Assembly (NCBI RefSeq): GCF_022179685.1
Contig: NZ_BPRB01000119.1
Span: 1-40,438 of the forward strand
Length of the DNA stretch: 40,438 nucleotides
Direction of reading: 5' to 3'
Source of the DNA: Methylobacterium trifolii
Lineage (GTDB): Bacteria; Pseudomonadota; Alphaproteobacteria; Rhizobiales; Beijerinckiaceae
Below, one piece after another: positions 1 to 9,245 of the stretch. Made by a program: the position numbers and the translations under genes. The notes beneath the pieces were generated by a model. That model searched no databases. It was not told the DNA's origin and saw only the letters and a program-made list of their open reading frames with translations. How positions within the stretch are numbered: the stretch's first letter is position 1; the number at the start of each line of letters is the position of its first letter.

Positions 1-1
1 C

Positions 2-280
2 GACCTCGCCCTCCAGCGCCTGGGCGTGGCCGCCTCGGAGGCGATCGCCTTCGAGGATTCGGCCGCCGGCATCCGCTCGGCGCTCGATGCGGGCCTGCCG
101 GTCATCGCCACCCGGAGCCGCTACACCGAGGGCCACCGGCTCGACGGCGCCTTCTCCGCGGTCTCGGACCTCGGCGAGCCGGGCGCACCGCACCGGCACA
201 TCGCGGGCGCCACTTGGCCGGGGGGAATCGTGACGCTGGCGGCCCTTGCGGCGTGGCGCGCGGGCTCCACGCCCGAGTGA
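2..280 (+). CDS. HAD-family hydrolase, C-terminal fragment cut by the window edge
   Basis: The reading frame is open from the first bases and ends at TGA 278-280, so only the last ~92 residues of a longer protein are present. The visible part carries FEDSAAGIRSA followed by AGLPVIAT. This is the motif III/IV region of beta-phosphoglucomutase-like HAD phosphatases, where the acidic pair binds Mg2+. The family normally has ~220-230 residues, so about 60% of the gene, including the nucleophile DxD, lies outside the window. Substrate cannot be told. It points towards the SDR gene that ends 7 nt downstream on the other strand. Confidence 0.75.
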   Translation, partial: DLALQRLGVAASEAIAFEDSAAGIRSALDAGLPVIATRSRYTEGHRLDGAFSAVSDLGEPGAPHRHIAGATWPGGIVTLAALAAWRAGSTPE

Positions 281-286
281 CAGGCC

Positions 287-1321
287 TTACCGCGGTCGGT
301 CGAGCCGCCGGTCGGCCCGCCCCTGCGCCTCGGCCGCGAACAGCGTCGCCCCGGCCACGGTTCCCAACAGGGCGGCGAGGCCGAGCTTGAGCCAGCGCGG
401 GTCGATGGCCGCGACCCGGCCGGCGGCCTGCGCGCCGAAGCGGCCATGGGCGCCGGGATCGGTGTCGACGGGCTCGTAGAGGTTGTCGGGCCGGCTTCTC
501 TCGGCTGCCACGGTCGTCGGCTCCCCCTGGTATCCGGTGCGGGCGAGGTAGCCGTCGATCCAGCCCGGCACCAGCATGTTTCCGAGGATCGCCTTCCAGG
601 TCGGGGCTCCGACCCAGAGTTCGCGGGGCGCGGTGCGCGCCGCCTGGAAGACGTGCCGGGCGATGGCCTCGGGCTGGTAGACCGGGGCCACCGGCTCGGG
701 CCTGCGCGGCAGCACCGAGCGGGCCCAGTCGAATTGCGGGGTGTTGACGGCCGGCAGGTGCACCATGGTCAGGCGGACCCGGCTGCGATCGTGCAGCAAC
801 TCGCTGCGCAGGGAATCGGTGAAGCCGCGCGTCGCCGCCTTGGCGGCGCAATAGGCCGCCTGGATGGGGATCGAGCGGTAGGCCAGCGCCGAGCCGATCT
901 GGACGATGGTGCCCCGGTCCCGCGGCACCATGTGCCTGAGGGCCGCCAACGTCCCGTGCACGGAGCCGAGATAGGTCACATCGGTGACGCGGGCGAACTC
1001 CGCCGCCGCGGTCTCCTGCACGGGGGCGTAGACCGTGACCATGGCGTTGTTGACCCAGACGTCGATGCCCCCGAACGCCTCGGCGACCGCGTCGGCGGCC
1101 TGCGCCATCTGCTCGGCGTCGGCCACGTCCGCAGAGAAGGCCAGCGCCCGTCCGCCCGCCGCCTCGACCGCGGCCGCAACGCCGCGCAGGCCCGCCTCCC
1201 CCCGCGCGATCAGGCCGACGTTCCAGCCGTGGCGGGCGAACGCGCAGGCCACCGCCCGGCCGACGCCCGCGCTCGCCCCCGTCACCACGACCGTCTGCCG
1301 TCTCGCCTGCTGCGTCGCCAT
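287..1321 (-). CDS. SDR-family NAD(P)-dependent oxidoreductase with C-terminal membrane segment
   Basis: A 344-residue short-chain dehydrogenase of the classical type. Visible motifs are the Rossmann glycine motif TGASAGVG (14-21), NNA (91-93), catalytic S144, and YCAAK with Y157 and K161. The SDR core ends near residue 250. The remainder is unusual for a classical SDR: a ~90-residue tail containing a hydrophobic stretch ([18 protein letters not shown]) near the C terminus that could anchor it in the membrane. The ATG at 1321 was chosen because the glycine motif then falls at the usual distance; a much longer in-frame extension has no family support. It is divergent from the YebC gene, and its substrate is unknown. 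Confidence 0.85.
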   Translation of the reverse strand: MATQQARRQTVVVTGASAGVGRAVACAFARHGWNVGLIARGEAGLRGVAAAVEAAGGRALAFSADVADAEQMAQAADAVAEAFGGIDVWVNNAMVTVYAPVQETAAAEFARVTDVTYLGSVHGTLAALRHMVPRDRGTIVQIGSALAYRSIPIQAAYCAAKAATRGFTDSLRSELLHDRSRVRLTMVHLPAVNTPQFDWARSVLPRRPEPVAPVYQPEAIARHVFQAARTAPRELWVGAPTWKAILGNMLVPGWIDGYLARTGYQGEPTTVAAERSRPDNLYEPVDTDPGAHGRFGAQAAGRVAAIDPRWLKLGLAALLGTVAGATLFAAEAQGRADRRLDRPR

Positions 1322-1555
1322 GAAGTCCTCGTCGGCCGCGCGGGGTGTCGGTGCGCCTGCGTGAACGCCCGGCATCCGCGATCTTTCCGTGCGCGTCGCG
1401 GCGTCGGCGACGCAGGGCAAGGCCGTCCGTGTATCGAATGCGGAGGGGGCCCGCGTTGCCTCGCCCCAAGGCACGGGCCTATAACCCCGGCACTCCCGCG
1501 CAGCGGCGTCGAGGGCCATGGCCCTCCGCCGCGACCGACAAGAAACGCGACAACA

Positions 1556-2302
1556 ATGGCCGGCCATTCCCAGTTCAAGAACATCATGCACCGCAAGGGC
1601 CGGGTGGACGCGGTCCGCTCGAAGCTCTTCGGCAAGCTCGCCCGCGAGATCACGGTCGCGGCCCGGCTCGGGGTGCCCGACCCGGCGATGAACGCGCGCC
1701 TGCGCGCGGCGATCCTGGCCGCGCGCGCCGAGAACGTGCCCAAGGACAACATCGAGCGCGCCATCAAGAAGGCCTCGGGCGCCGACAGCGAGACCTACGA
1801 GGAGATCCGCTACGAGGGCTACGGTCCGGGAGGCGCCGCGCTGATCGTCGAGGCGCAGACCGACAACCGCAACCGCACGGCCTCGGACGTGCGCTCGGCC
1901 TTCACCAAGTCCGGCGGGAGCCTGGCCGAGACCGGCGCGGTGGCCTTCCTGTTCGACCGGGTGGGGGTGGTCGCCTTCCCCGCCCCGGTGGCGGATGCCG
2001 ACACCATGCTGGAGGCGGCCATCGAGGCCGGCGCCGACGACGTGCGCTCGGGCGCGGACGGCCACGAGGTGACGTGTGCCCAGGATTCCTTCAGTGAGGT
2101 CGCCAAGGCCCTGGAGACCCGGTTCGGCGAGCCCACCCGCACCGGCCTCGTCTGGAAGGCGCAGGCCACGATCGACGTGGACGACGAGACCGGCGAGAAG
2201 CTGCTGCGCCTCGTCGAGGTGATCGAGGACCAGGACGACGTGCAGAACGTCTACGTCAACTTCGCCCTCTCCGAGGCGCTGATGGCCAAGCTGGAAGCGT
2301 GA
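1556..2302 (+). CDS. YebC/PmpR (TACO1) family protein
   Basis: A 248-residue protein starting [19 protein letters not shown], the typical N terminus of the YebC/TACO1 family, and full length for it. Members were long annotated as DNA-binding regulators. Work on TACO1 and bacterial YebC proteins supports a role on the ribosome in translation of difficult sequences, so 'transcriptional regulator' should be read with care. Conserved blocks seen include [14 protein letters not shown] and YEGYGPGG. The upstream open frame back to 446 is antisense to the SDR gene and is not coding. In many proteobacteria yebC lies next to ruvC; that is not the case here. Confidence 0.93.
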   Translation: MAGHSQFKNIMHRKGRVDAVRSKLFGKLAREITVAARLGVPDPAMNARLRAAILAARAENVPKDNIERAIKKASGADSETYEEIRYEGYGPGGAALIVEAQTDNRNRTASDVRSAFTKSGGSLAETGAVAFLFDRVGVVAFPAPVADADTMLEAAIEAGADDVRSGADGHEVTCAQDSFSEVAKALETRFGEPTRTGLVWKAQATIDVDDETGEKLLRLVEVIEDQDDVQNVYVNFALSEALMAKLEA

Positions 2303-2812
2303 GGTCTTCGCTCCGCGCGCAGTCCGCGCCGGAGGCCTGCCCCGCGGCGTGAATCCGAGGCGGAGGCGCGGGACGCCGCTTCGGAGCGCGGCTTCCCGGC
2401 ATCCCACGGCGGCGCCCTCGGGAACGTTCGCGGTTCTCCGTCGCCGCCGTCGTCACGGCCCATCGTCCTCCCGCGCTCCCGGCCCTGCGACATCGTGCGC
2501 CGGTCCTCGGACCCGGTGCCACGCCAACCGGCGCCGCGAAGGCGTGATTGGCGGGTGCGCCCGGCGTTCGTGCAGGCGGGCGCCTCGCAGGCCTCCCGAT
2601 CACTGGGAATCTTCCCTTGCCGAGAAAGGACGGCAGGCATTTCCGTACGGACTTCAAGTTTATTGTCGGTACTTGAGAGATGTTTACCTCGACGGGTTGT
2701 TCGAACGCGCTGATAAAAAACCCGACTGCCGCCCCAGCACCATTAAATCGAAAATAAATTCCTTGCCGTCCATAAGGGCATAGGCACCGAATCTGGATTT
2801 CGTCGGCTCAGC
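2303..2812. other. Intergenic region with AT-rich leader of the GGDEF-EAL gene
   Basis: No convincing gene is seen in these 510 bases. The first ~330 are GC-rich. The last ~170 (about 2640-2812) are clearly AT-rich against the surroundings and probably hold the promoter of the gene starting at 2813. The decamer AAAAACCCGA at 2716-2725 recurs at 5516-5525, at almost the same distance (~100 nt) before the chemoreceptor start. Open frames here (for example 2349-2783) have no recognisable protein. Confidence 0.5.
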
Positions 2813-5233
2813 ATGTTCACCGTCATAGACTGTCTGACCGAACGACATGACCTCAACCTCGTAGCGCTTTCGGCGGCGATCTGCCTGCTGGGCTGCTTTT
2901 CGAGTGTGACCCTGATGGCTCGGGCGTCGCAGGCACGCCATCTCGGCTTCTCCCTCTGGCTCCTCGCCGCCGCTGCGGTCTTCGGCTGCAGTGTCTGGTC
3001 CCTGCACTTCGTCGCGATGCTCGCCTTCCTGCCCAGTGCCCAGGCCGCCTACGGACTGTTCGCGACGGCGACGTCGATCGCCGTGGCCGTCCTGGGCACG
3101 CTCGGAGCCCTGATGATCTGGCGCCGTTCCGGTTCCAGCCCGGCCGGCCTCACCGCGGCCGGCCTCGCGCTGGGCGCGGCCATCGCCGGCATGCACTACC
3201 TGGGGGTGAGCGCCATGCAGGCTTCGAGCCTGCTGTTCTTCGACCCGACCTATATCGTCGGCTCGGTCGCCATGAGCGTCGTGTTCGCCGTGATCGCCCT
3301 GGCGAGGACCGCGGACCTCGGGAGCTTCCGACGCTGCGTCGAGGTGACGGCGTGGCTCACCCTGGCGATCTGCGGGCTGCATTTCACCGGCATGGCCGCC
3401 TTGACCGTCGCGCCGATCCTGCCGGGCGACCAGGACGGCTACGTCATCGGCTCGGCCTCCCTGGGGCTTGCCGTCGGGCTCGTCAGCCTCGGCGTCCTGA
3501 TCGCCGGCCTCTTGGCGCTGTTGATGCAGCAGCACCTCACGCGCCGCCGCCTGGACGAACTCAGCCGCATGCGCCTCCTCGGCGACCTGGCCTACGAGGT
3601 CCTGTTCATCCACCGCGACGGCAGGGTCCTCGAGATCAACAGCGCCGGCACGCGGCTGTTCGGGGCCGCCGCCGAGACGATCATCGGCATGCCGGTGCTC
3701 GACCTGTTCGCGGAAACCGACGCACCCGCCTTGAGCCGGCGCGCACGCGGCCGTGCCGAGGACTTCCACCCGGAAGAGGTCAATGCCCGCACGGCGACCG
3801 GGGGCTGCGTACCGGTCGAGCTGTCCTGCCGAACCATCCGGTTCGACGGCAGGCCCGCGACCGCCGTCGCCCTGCGCGACCTCTCGGACCGCAAGCGCGA
3901 CGAGGCCCGCATCCGCCACCTCGCCCTGCACGACGCCCTGACCGATCTGCCGAACCGCTACCTGCTGGAGAAGCGCCTCGCCCATGCCCTGGACGCCGCC
4001 GCGCAGGGAAGCACGAGCGTCGCCGTCGTCTACCTCGATCTCGACCGCTTCAAGACGGTCAACGACCTCTACGGCCACGCCATGGGCGACGCGTTGCTGA
4101 TCCAGTCCGCCAAGCGGATGCTGGCCGAGATGGCCCCGAGCGACACCCTGGCCCGCGTCGGGGGCGACGAGTTCGTGGCCGTGCTGGCCGACATCCGCTC
4201 GCCGGAGCAGGTCTCGGAGATCGCCGCACGGCTCATCGCAAGCCTCGAACGTCCGTTCCGGATCGAGGACAAGCGCCTCGAAGTGAGCGCGTCGGCCGGC
4301 ATCGCCCTGTTCCCGACCGACGGCAGCACCGCCGAGACCCTGCTGCGTGCCGCCGACATCGCCCTCTATCGGGTGAAGGACGAGGGCCGGGGGGGCCTGC
4401 GCTTCTTCGAGGCGCGGATGGATGCCCAGTTGCAGGCGCGCCGCCAACTGGAACAGGAATTGACCCAGGCGATCGACCGTGACGAACTCCGGCTGTTCTA
4501 CCAGCCGATCGTCAACGCCGGCACCGGCGAGATCGAGACCTTCGAGGCCCTGATACGCTGGCTGCACCCCGAGCGCGGCTTCGTCTCGCCGGCCGAGTTC
4601 ATCCCCCTGGCCGAGCAGACCGGGCTGATCGCGCGCATCGGTCAATGGGTGATCGAGACGGCCTGCGAGACGGCGGCGGCATGGCCGCAGCCGTGGCGCG
4701 TCTCGGTCAACGTCTCGCCCAGCCAGTTCCGCCAGGCCGACACCACGGCGGTCGTGGCCTCCGCACTGGCGAGAAACGGCCTCGCCAGCGACAGGCTGGT
4801 GGTCGAGATCACCGAGAGCGTGTTCATCCAGGACGCCGACAGGGCGGTCCAGGTGCTCAACGCCCTTCGCGCCCTCGGCATCCGCCTGGCGCTGGACGAT
4901 TTCGGCACCGGCTATTCGAGCCTGAGCTACCTGCAACGATTCCGCTTCGACAAGATCAAGATCGACCAGTCCTTCGTGCGCGACCTGGAAAGCCATTCCG
5001 ACACGCTGACGATCGTGCGCGCGATCGTGAACCTCGGGCACAACCTCGGGCTTCACGTGACCGTGGAAGGCGTCGAGACGGCCGGACAGCTGTCGCGGCT
5101 GCGCGACCTCGGCTGCGACCAGATGCAGGGCTACCTGTTCGGACGGCCCGCCCCCGCCGCGAAGACCTCCGAGTTCGATCAGGCTCGGCTGCGGTCGTTG
5201 TTCGCGGAGCCGGCCCTGCGGGCGCGGGCGTGA
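2813..5233 (+). CDS. MHYT-PAS-GGDEF-EAL cyclic-di-GMP signalling protein
   Basis: An 806-residue inner-membrane protein. Residues ~10-230 form an MHYT sensor with several membrane segments and the repeated signatures HFVAM, MHYLG and HFTGM, a family proposed to bind a metal and sense a diatomic gas. A PAS domain follows (~250-360), then GGDEF (~365-525, signature 450-454) and EAL (~545-785, EAL at 578-580). The cyclase signature is intact and the phosphodiesterase residues appear complete (VEITES, DDFGTG at 695-700, KIDQSFV, VEGVET), so both activities are possible. The inhibitory RxxD site expected at 441-444 reads APSD, so product feedback is probably lost. The start fits the usual MHYT N terminus. 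Confidence 0.93.
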   Translation: MFTVIDCLTERHDLNLVALSAAICLLGCFSSVTLMARASQARHLGFSLWLLAAAAVFGCSVWSLHFVAMLAFLPSAQAAYGLFATATSIAVAVLGTLGALMIWRRSGSSPAGLTAAGLALGAAIAGMHYLGVSAMQASSLLFFDPTYIVGSVAMSVVFAVIALARTADLGSFRRCVEVTAWLTLAICGLHFTGMAALTVAPILPGDQDGYVIGSASLGLAVGLVSLGVLIAGLLALLMQQHLTRRRLDELSRMRLLGDLAYEVLFIHRDGRVLEINSAGTRLFGAAAETIIGMPVLDLFAETDAPALSRRARGRAEDFHPEEVNARTATGGCVPVELSCRTIRFDGRPATAVALRDLSDRKRDEARIRHLALHDALTDLPNRYLLEKRLAHALDAAAQGSTSVAVVYLDLDRFKTVNDLYGHAMGDALLIQSAKRMLAEMAPSDTLARVGGDEFVAVLADIRSPEQVSEIAARLIASLERPFRIEDKRLEVSASAGIALFPTDGSTAETLLRAADIALYRVKDEGRGGLRFFEARMDAQLQARRQLEQELTQAIDRDELRLFYQPIVNAGTGEIETFEALIRWLHPERGFVSPAEFIPLAEQTGLIARIGQWVIETACETAAAWPQPWRVSVNVSPSQFRQADTTAVVASALARNGLASDRLVVEITESVFIQDADRAVQVLNALRALGIRLALDDFGTGYSSLSYLQRFRFDKIKIDQSFVRDLESHSDTLTIVRAIVNLGHNLGLHVTVEGVETAGQLSRLRDLGCDQMQGYLFGRPAPAAKTSEFDQARLRSLFAEPALRARA

Positions 5234-5617
5234 CTCCGGTCTGACGATCGCGACGGCACCTGCGCACGTCGCGCCGCGAAAGAACCGTGTCGGGAATACG
5301 CGACCGGGGCGAGCCGTGGCGCTTCTCCGAGCGGGCCGCTCCGGATTGCAATGTCCATGGCCTGGGATGTTTCGATGCACTCGGCTTTACTGCAATAATA
5401 TTGCTTTATATTGGCCGGCCATATTGGATGCGGAACAGACTATTTCGTCGATTAGCCGTTCTAAACTACAGATCTAGCATGGTATTCGATAGAAACTGCA
5501 GGTTGTATTTCTTTGAAAAACCCGATCTAGTGGGTCGAAATCTTTTGCGCGCGCAACATGCTTAACGATATTTTAACGTCCGCCGCCTAAGACCTTTTTC
5601 CGCACGGAGGACATATT
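5234..5617. other. Intergenic region with hairpin and AT-rich leader of the chemoreceptor gene
   Basis: This holds no convincing gene; the 92-residue open frame at 5287-5565 has no recognisable features. A 7-bp perfect stem (CGCGACG/CGTCGCG, 5249-5273) follows the GGDEF-EAL stop, but has no T-run. An AT-rich stretch from about 5380 contains the odd-centred palindrome GCAATAATATTGC (5392-5404) and TGGCCGGCCA just after it. The promoter of the chemoreceptor is probably in this stretch. A strong ribosome site (GGAGG) precedes the ATG at 5618. Confidence 0.5.
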
Positions 5618-6859
5618 ATGTTTGGCTTGGCACGAAAACTCAGCAGCGCGGAACCGAAATCTGCTCAGGACGGCGGGGTCGACTTCCGGCCGGTCCTCGA
5701 CTCGTTGCCGGTCAACATCCTCGTCCTCGACCCGGTCACGGCCAAGGTGACCTACGCGAACCGCCAGAGCATCGAGACCTTGCGCACGCTGCAGGCCTAC
5801 CTTCCGCCGAGCGTCCGGCCCGACGCCATGGTCGGCACCTCGATGGACGTGTTCCATAAGAACCCGAGCCATCAGCGGGCCATCGTCTCCGATCCGAACC
5901 GCCTGCCGTGGCGGACCAAGATCCGGCTCGGCCCCAAGACCCTCGACCTGCACGTCTCCGCCGTGCGGTCGTCGAGCGGGGACTACCTGGCGGCCGTCCT
6001 GTCCTGGGCCGACGTCACGGCGCTCGCCGACGCGATCGCCGGGTTCGACACGACGATGCAGGCCAGCTTCTCCCAGTCGGCGCAGGCCACGGACGAGATG
6101 CGGGAGGCCGCACGGAGCGTGCGCGCGGCGACGGAGGAAACCTCGGCTGCTGCGGTCGACGCCTCCTCGGCGGCACGGTCCACCAGCGACAACGTCCAGT
6201 CCGTCGCCGCCGCCGTCGAGGAGATGACGGCGGCCAACGACGAGATCTCGCGCCAGATGGACGAGACCAGCCAGGCCACGCAACAGGCCGTGAGCGAGAC
6301 CGAACGCGCCCGCGCCAGCGTGCAGACCCTGTCCGAGATCTCGCAGAAGATCGGAGAGGTCGTCGGCATGATCTCGGCGATCGCCAACCAGACGAACCTC
6401 CTGGCGCTGAACGCCACGATCGAGGCGGCCCGTGCCGGAGCGGCCGGGCGGGGCTTCGCGGTCGTCGCCGCCGAGGTCAAGGAACTCTCCAGCCAGACCA
6501 GCCGGGCCACGGCCGAGATCTCGCAGCACATCGCCGGAGTCCAGAGCGCGACCGCCGGCACGGTACAGGCGATCGACCGCATCGCCGGCGTGATCGGCAT
6601 GGTCAACAAGAGCGCGGTCATGGTCGCCGCCGCCGCCGAGCAGCAGACCTCGACCGTGGCGGAGATCGGGCGCAGCGCCCGCTCCGCGTCCGATCAGACC
6701 ACGACGGCCGGCAGGAGCATCGAGGCTGTCGCCGGCAGCGCACGCCGCTCCTCCGGCTCCGCCGAGGATGCGCTCGCGGCGACGGTTCGCCTCGAAGAGC
6801 AGATGGCGGCGGTCACCTCGGCCGTGAGCGTGTTCATGGTCGAGGTGAAGAAGATCTAG
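5618..6859 (+). CDS. Soluble PAS-containing methyl-accepting chemotaxis protein
   Basis: A 413-residue chemoreceptor without any membrane segment. Residues ~25-130 look like a PAS fold, with VNILVLDP near its start and a conserved-looking HKNPSHQ block. The rest is the long coiled-coil signalling domain, whose hairpin tip reads [17 protein letters not shown] followed by [14 protein letters not shown], the CheA/CheW contact region. There is no HAMP domain and no C-terminal CheR/CheB-tethering pentapeptide; it ends EVKKI. It probably sits in a cytoplasmic array and senses an internal signal, perhaps redox or energy state (inference). GGAGG lies 8 nt before the ATG. No che genes are nearby. Confidence 0.92.
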   Translation: MFGLARKLSSAEPKSAQDGGVDFRPVLDSLPVNILVLDPVTAKVTYANRQSIETLRTLQAYLPPSVRPDAMVGTSMDVFHKNPSHQRAIVSDPNRLPWRTKIRLGPKTLDLHVSAVRSSSGDYLAAVLSWADVTALADAIAGFDTTMQASFSQSAQATDEMREAARSVRAATEETSAAAVDASSAARSTSDNVQSVAAAVEEMTAANDEISRQMDETSQATQQAVSETERARASVQTLSEISQKIGEVVGMISAIANQTNLLALNATIEAARAGAAGRGFAVVAAEVKELSSQTSRATAEISQHIAGVQSATAGTVQAIDRIAGVIGMVNKSAVMVAAAAEQQTSTVAEIGRSARSASDQTTTAGRSIEAVAGSARRSSGSAEDALAATVRLEEQMAAVTSAVSVFMVEVKKI

Positions 6860-6995
6860 CGGGGTCCCGGATACGGACGCACCCATCAAACGGCGCTCCT
6901 TGTCGACGGGCCGGCGCTTCCCGCGCTGGCCCTTCGCCGCGCCGGGTCGTAAACACGGCGCTCGCGACGCAACCCGGTGCCGTCAGAACAACCCG

Positions 6996-7871
6996 ATGCG
7001 CTTTTCCAAGAGAGCCGCGCCGCCGCTGGACGACCTCGCGGCGCTGCGCGCCGAGATCGACCGGATCGACGCCGAGATGCATGCCCTGCTGATCCAGCGC
7101 GGCGGGATCATCGACCGGCTGATCGCGGTGAAGGGCACCTCGGCCAGCGGCTCCGCCTTCCGCCCCGGCCGCGAGGCCTCGATGATGCGCCGGGTGGCCG
7201 AGCGTCACCGGGGGCTCCTGCCCCTCGACACGGTGGAGGGGATCTGGCGCGTCATCATCGCCACCTTCACCTTCGTCCAGGCCCCGTTCTCGGTCCATGC
7301 CGACATCTCCGGCGGCGATCCGGCGATGCGCGATTCCGCCCGCTTCCACTTCGGCTTCACGGTGCCCTACCGGCCCCACCCCACCTGCGCCGCCGTGATC
7401 GAGGCGGTGGCGGCCTCCCGCGGGGACCTCGGCATCTTCCGCTTCGAACCCCGTAGCCAGAACGGGGACGTGCGGCCGCCCAAGGGCGAGGCGTGGTGGG
7501 AGGGGCTGATCGGCGAAGGCCGGCCCAAGGTGATCGCGCGGCTGCCCTTCATCGAGCGCCCGACGCACCCGGCCGGCACGCCGGTCTTCGTCGTGGCCAA
7601 GCCCCTGGAGGACCCGGCCGCGGCGCAGCGCGACTGGGTGCTCTACGCCGCCCGCACCACCGCCTGGACCGTGGAGGCCGAGCGCGCCCTGCAGGACCTC
7701 TACGGGGAGGTGGTGGCCCGCGCCAAACCGAAGGGCGAGACCGAGCGCCTGCTCATGGCCGTGCCCGGCGGCGCCGGCCCGCGCCAGCTGCGCGAGGCCC
7801 TGGACCGGGCCGGCGCCGCGGTGACGAGGCTGGACGAGACCGGGAGCCACGCGGCGCGATTCCGGGTGTGA
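6996..7871 (+). CDS. Chorismate mutase (AroQ type) with long degenerate PheA-like C-terminal region
   Basis: Residues ~10-100 are an AroQ-type chorismate mutase, converting chorismate to prephenate: LAALRAEIDRIDAEM, LLIQR, FRPGREASMM and a final helix ending FVQ, which supply the expected arginines, glutamate and glutamine. The remaining ~190 residues are far longer than a free-standing mutase needs. They contain AVIEAVAASRGDLGIFRFE, similar to the AVe.G.adyGv.PiEN block of prephenate dehydratase, and a last segment resembling an ACT start (LLMAVPGGAG then LREAL). Catalytic dehydratase residues are not evident. The ATG at 6996 was chosen because the mutase helix begins soon after. It is followed by hisC and tyrA, consistent with Tyr/Phe synthesis. 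Confidence 0.85.
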   Translation: MRFSKRAAPPLDDLAALRAEIDRIDAEMHALLIQRGGIIDRLIAVKGTSASGSAFRPGREASMMRRVAERHRGLLPLDTVEGIWRVIIATFTFVQAPFSVHADISGGDPAMRDSARFHFGFTVPYRPHPTCAAVIEAVAASRGDLGIFRFEPRSQNGDVRPPKGEAWWEGLIGEGRPKVIARLPFIERPTHPAGTPVFVVAKPLEDPAAAQRDWVLYAARTTAWTVEAERALQDLYGEVVARAKPKGETERLLMAVPGGAGPRQLREALDRAGAAVTRLDETGSHAARFRV

Positions 7872-7896
7872 GTTGCGAGCGTCTCCGACGCAGCCC

Positions 7897-8028
7897 GTCC
7901 CCCCTTTGCGGGAGGGTGGGCCTCGGCTCACGCGAGGATCGGGAGACGGGAGCGACGATGCCGGATACGGCGCTTCGCTCTCCCGACCCGCTTCGCGGGC
8001 CACCCTCCCCCGCAAGGGGGGGAGGGCA
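7897..8028. repeat. Intergenic palindromic repeat element (full copy)
   Basis: Two inverted arms surround a ~80-nt centre. The left arm (7897-7921) contains CCCCCCTTTGCGGGAGGGTG and the right arm (8001-8028) contains CCACCCTCCCCCGCAAGG; they pair almost perfectly. Related sequence occurs at 33801-33827 and 40401-40438 in this window. It fits the class of short palindromic repeats common between genes in Rhizobiales. Here it separates the chorismate mutase from hisC and could fold into a long hairpin in the transcript. Confidence 0.75.
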
Positions 8029-8129
8029 ACGACCGTATGGCGCCCCGCGAAATCCCCCGCCCCGGCTTCATCGCCGGCCGAAATGCTGTAGACGGGCGCC
8101 TCACGCCCACCCTCAGGCTGCAGCACCCG

Positions 8130-9245
8130 ATGTCCGCCTCCTCCCTCGCCCGCCCGACGCCGCGCCCCGGCGTGATGGCGATCGACGCCTACGTGCCCGG
8201 CAAGAGCGGGGGGCCGAGCGCGCACAAGGTCCACAAGCTCTCCTCGAACGAGACGCCGCTGGGGGCGAGCCCGGCGGCCATCGCCGCCATGCGCGAGGCA
8301 GCCGGCCGGCTCGAACTCTACCCGGACGGCACCTCCGCCCTCCTGCGCACGGCGATCGCGAAGCGCTACGGCCTCGATCCGGCCCGGATCGTCTGCGGCG
8401 CCGGCTCGGACGAGCTGCTGTCCTTCCTCGCCTACGCCTATGTCGGCCCCGGCGACGAGGGCCTCTACTGCGAGCACGGCTTCCTGGTCTACCGCATCGC
8501 CATCCTGGCGGCGGGCGGCACGCCGGTGGTGGCGCCCGAGCGCGACCTGACCGCGGACGTGGACGCGCTGCTCGCAGCCGTGAGCGAGCGGACCAGAATC
8601 GTCTACATCGCCAACCCCAACAACCCGACCGGCACCTACCTGCCCTTCGACGAGGTGCGGCGCCTGCATGCGGGCCTGCCGCCCCACGTCCTGCTGGTGC
8701 TCGACGGCGCCTATGCCGAGTACGTGCGGGCCAACGACTATTCGGCCGGCCTCGACCTCGTGCTCGATGCAGAGAACGTGGTGATGACCCGCACCTTCTC
8801 GAAGATCCACGGGCTCGCCGCCCTGCGGGTCGGCTGGATGGTCGCGCCGGCGCACGTGGCGGATGCCGTCAACCGCATCCGCGGCCCCTTCAACCTGTCG
8901 GCGGCGGGGATCGCTGCGGGCGCAGCCGCCATCGCCGACGAGGCGCACGTGGCCGCGGCCGTCGCCCACAACGAGGCCTGGCTGCCGCGGCTCACCGAGG
9001 GCGCGCGGGCGCTGGGGCTCACCGTCACGCCGAGCGTGGGCAACTTCGTGCTGATCCACTTCCCCGAGGCGCCCGGCCGCTCGGCCGCCGAGGCCGATTC
9101 CTTCCTCACGGTGCGCGGTGTGATCGTGCGGCGGGTCTCCGCCTACGGCCTGCCGAACGCCCTGCGCGTCACGGTCGGCAGCGCGGAGGCGAACGAGGCG
9201 TTTCTCTCCGCGCTGTCCGACTTCGTGCGGGGCGCCGATGCCTGA
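8130..9245 (+). CDS. hisC: Histidinol-phosphate / aromatic aminotransferase
   Basis: A 371-residue fold-type I PLP aminotransferase of the HisC group. Visible marks are [13 protein letters not shown] near the N terminus, [26 protein letters not shown], and [15 protein letters not shown] with the PLP lysine at K225. It makes L-histidinol phosphate in histidine synthesis. Its place between a chorismate mutase and tyrA suggests it may also, or mainly, transaminate aromatic keto acids, as known for several HisC-like enzymes. ATG 8130 was preferred over upstream in-frame codons because those lie in or just after the repeat element. Its last 8 nt overlap tyrA, implying translational coupling. Confidence 0.9.
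   Translation: MSASSLARPTPRPGVMAIDAYVPGKSGGPSAHKVHKLSSNETPLGASPAAIAAMREAAGRLELYPDGTSALLRTAIAKRYGLDPARIVCGAGSDELLSFLAYAYVGPGDEGLYCEHGFLVYRIAILAAGGTPVVAPERDLTADVDALLAAVSERTRIVYIANPNNPTGTYLPFDEVRRLHAGLPPHVLLVLDGAYAEYVRANDYSAGLDLVLDAENVVMTRTFSKIHGLAALRVGWMVAPAHVADAVNRIRGPFNLSAAGIAAGAAAIADEAHVAAAVAHNEAWLPRLTEGARALGLTVTPSVGNFVLIHFPEAPGRSAAEADSFLTVRGVIVRRVSAYGLPNALRVTVGSAEANEAFLSALSDFVRGADA

Noticed and set aside
2349..2783. 144-residue open frame after yebC
   Set aside because: Composition changes sharply along it (arginine-rich, then AT-rich) and no domain is seen.
2684..5380. 898-residue open frame on the minus strand
   Set aside because: It is antisense to the MHYT-GGDEF-EAL gene and has no recognisable domain.
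5287..5565. 92-residue open frame before the chemoreceptor
   Set aside because: It lies in the AT-rich leader, has no ribosome site or family likeness, and ends just before the promoter-like stretch.
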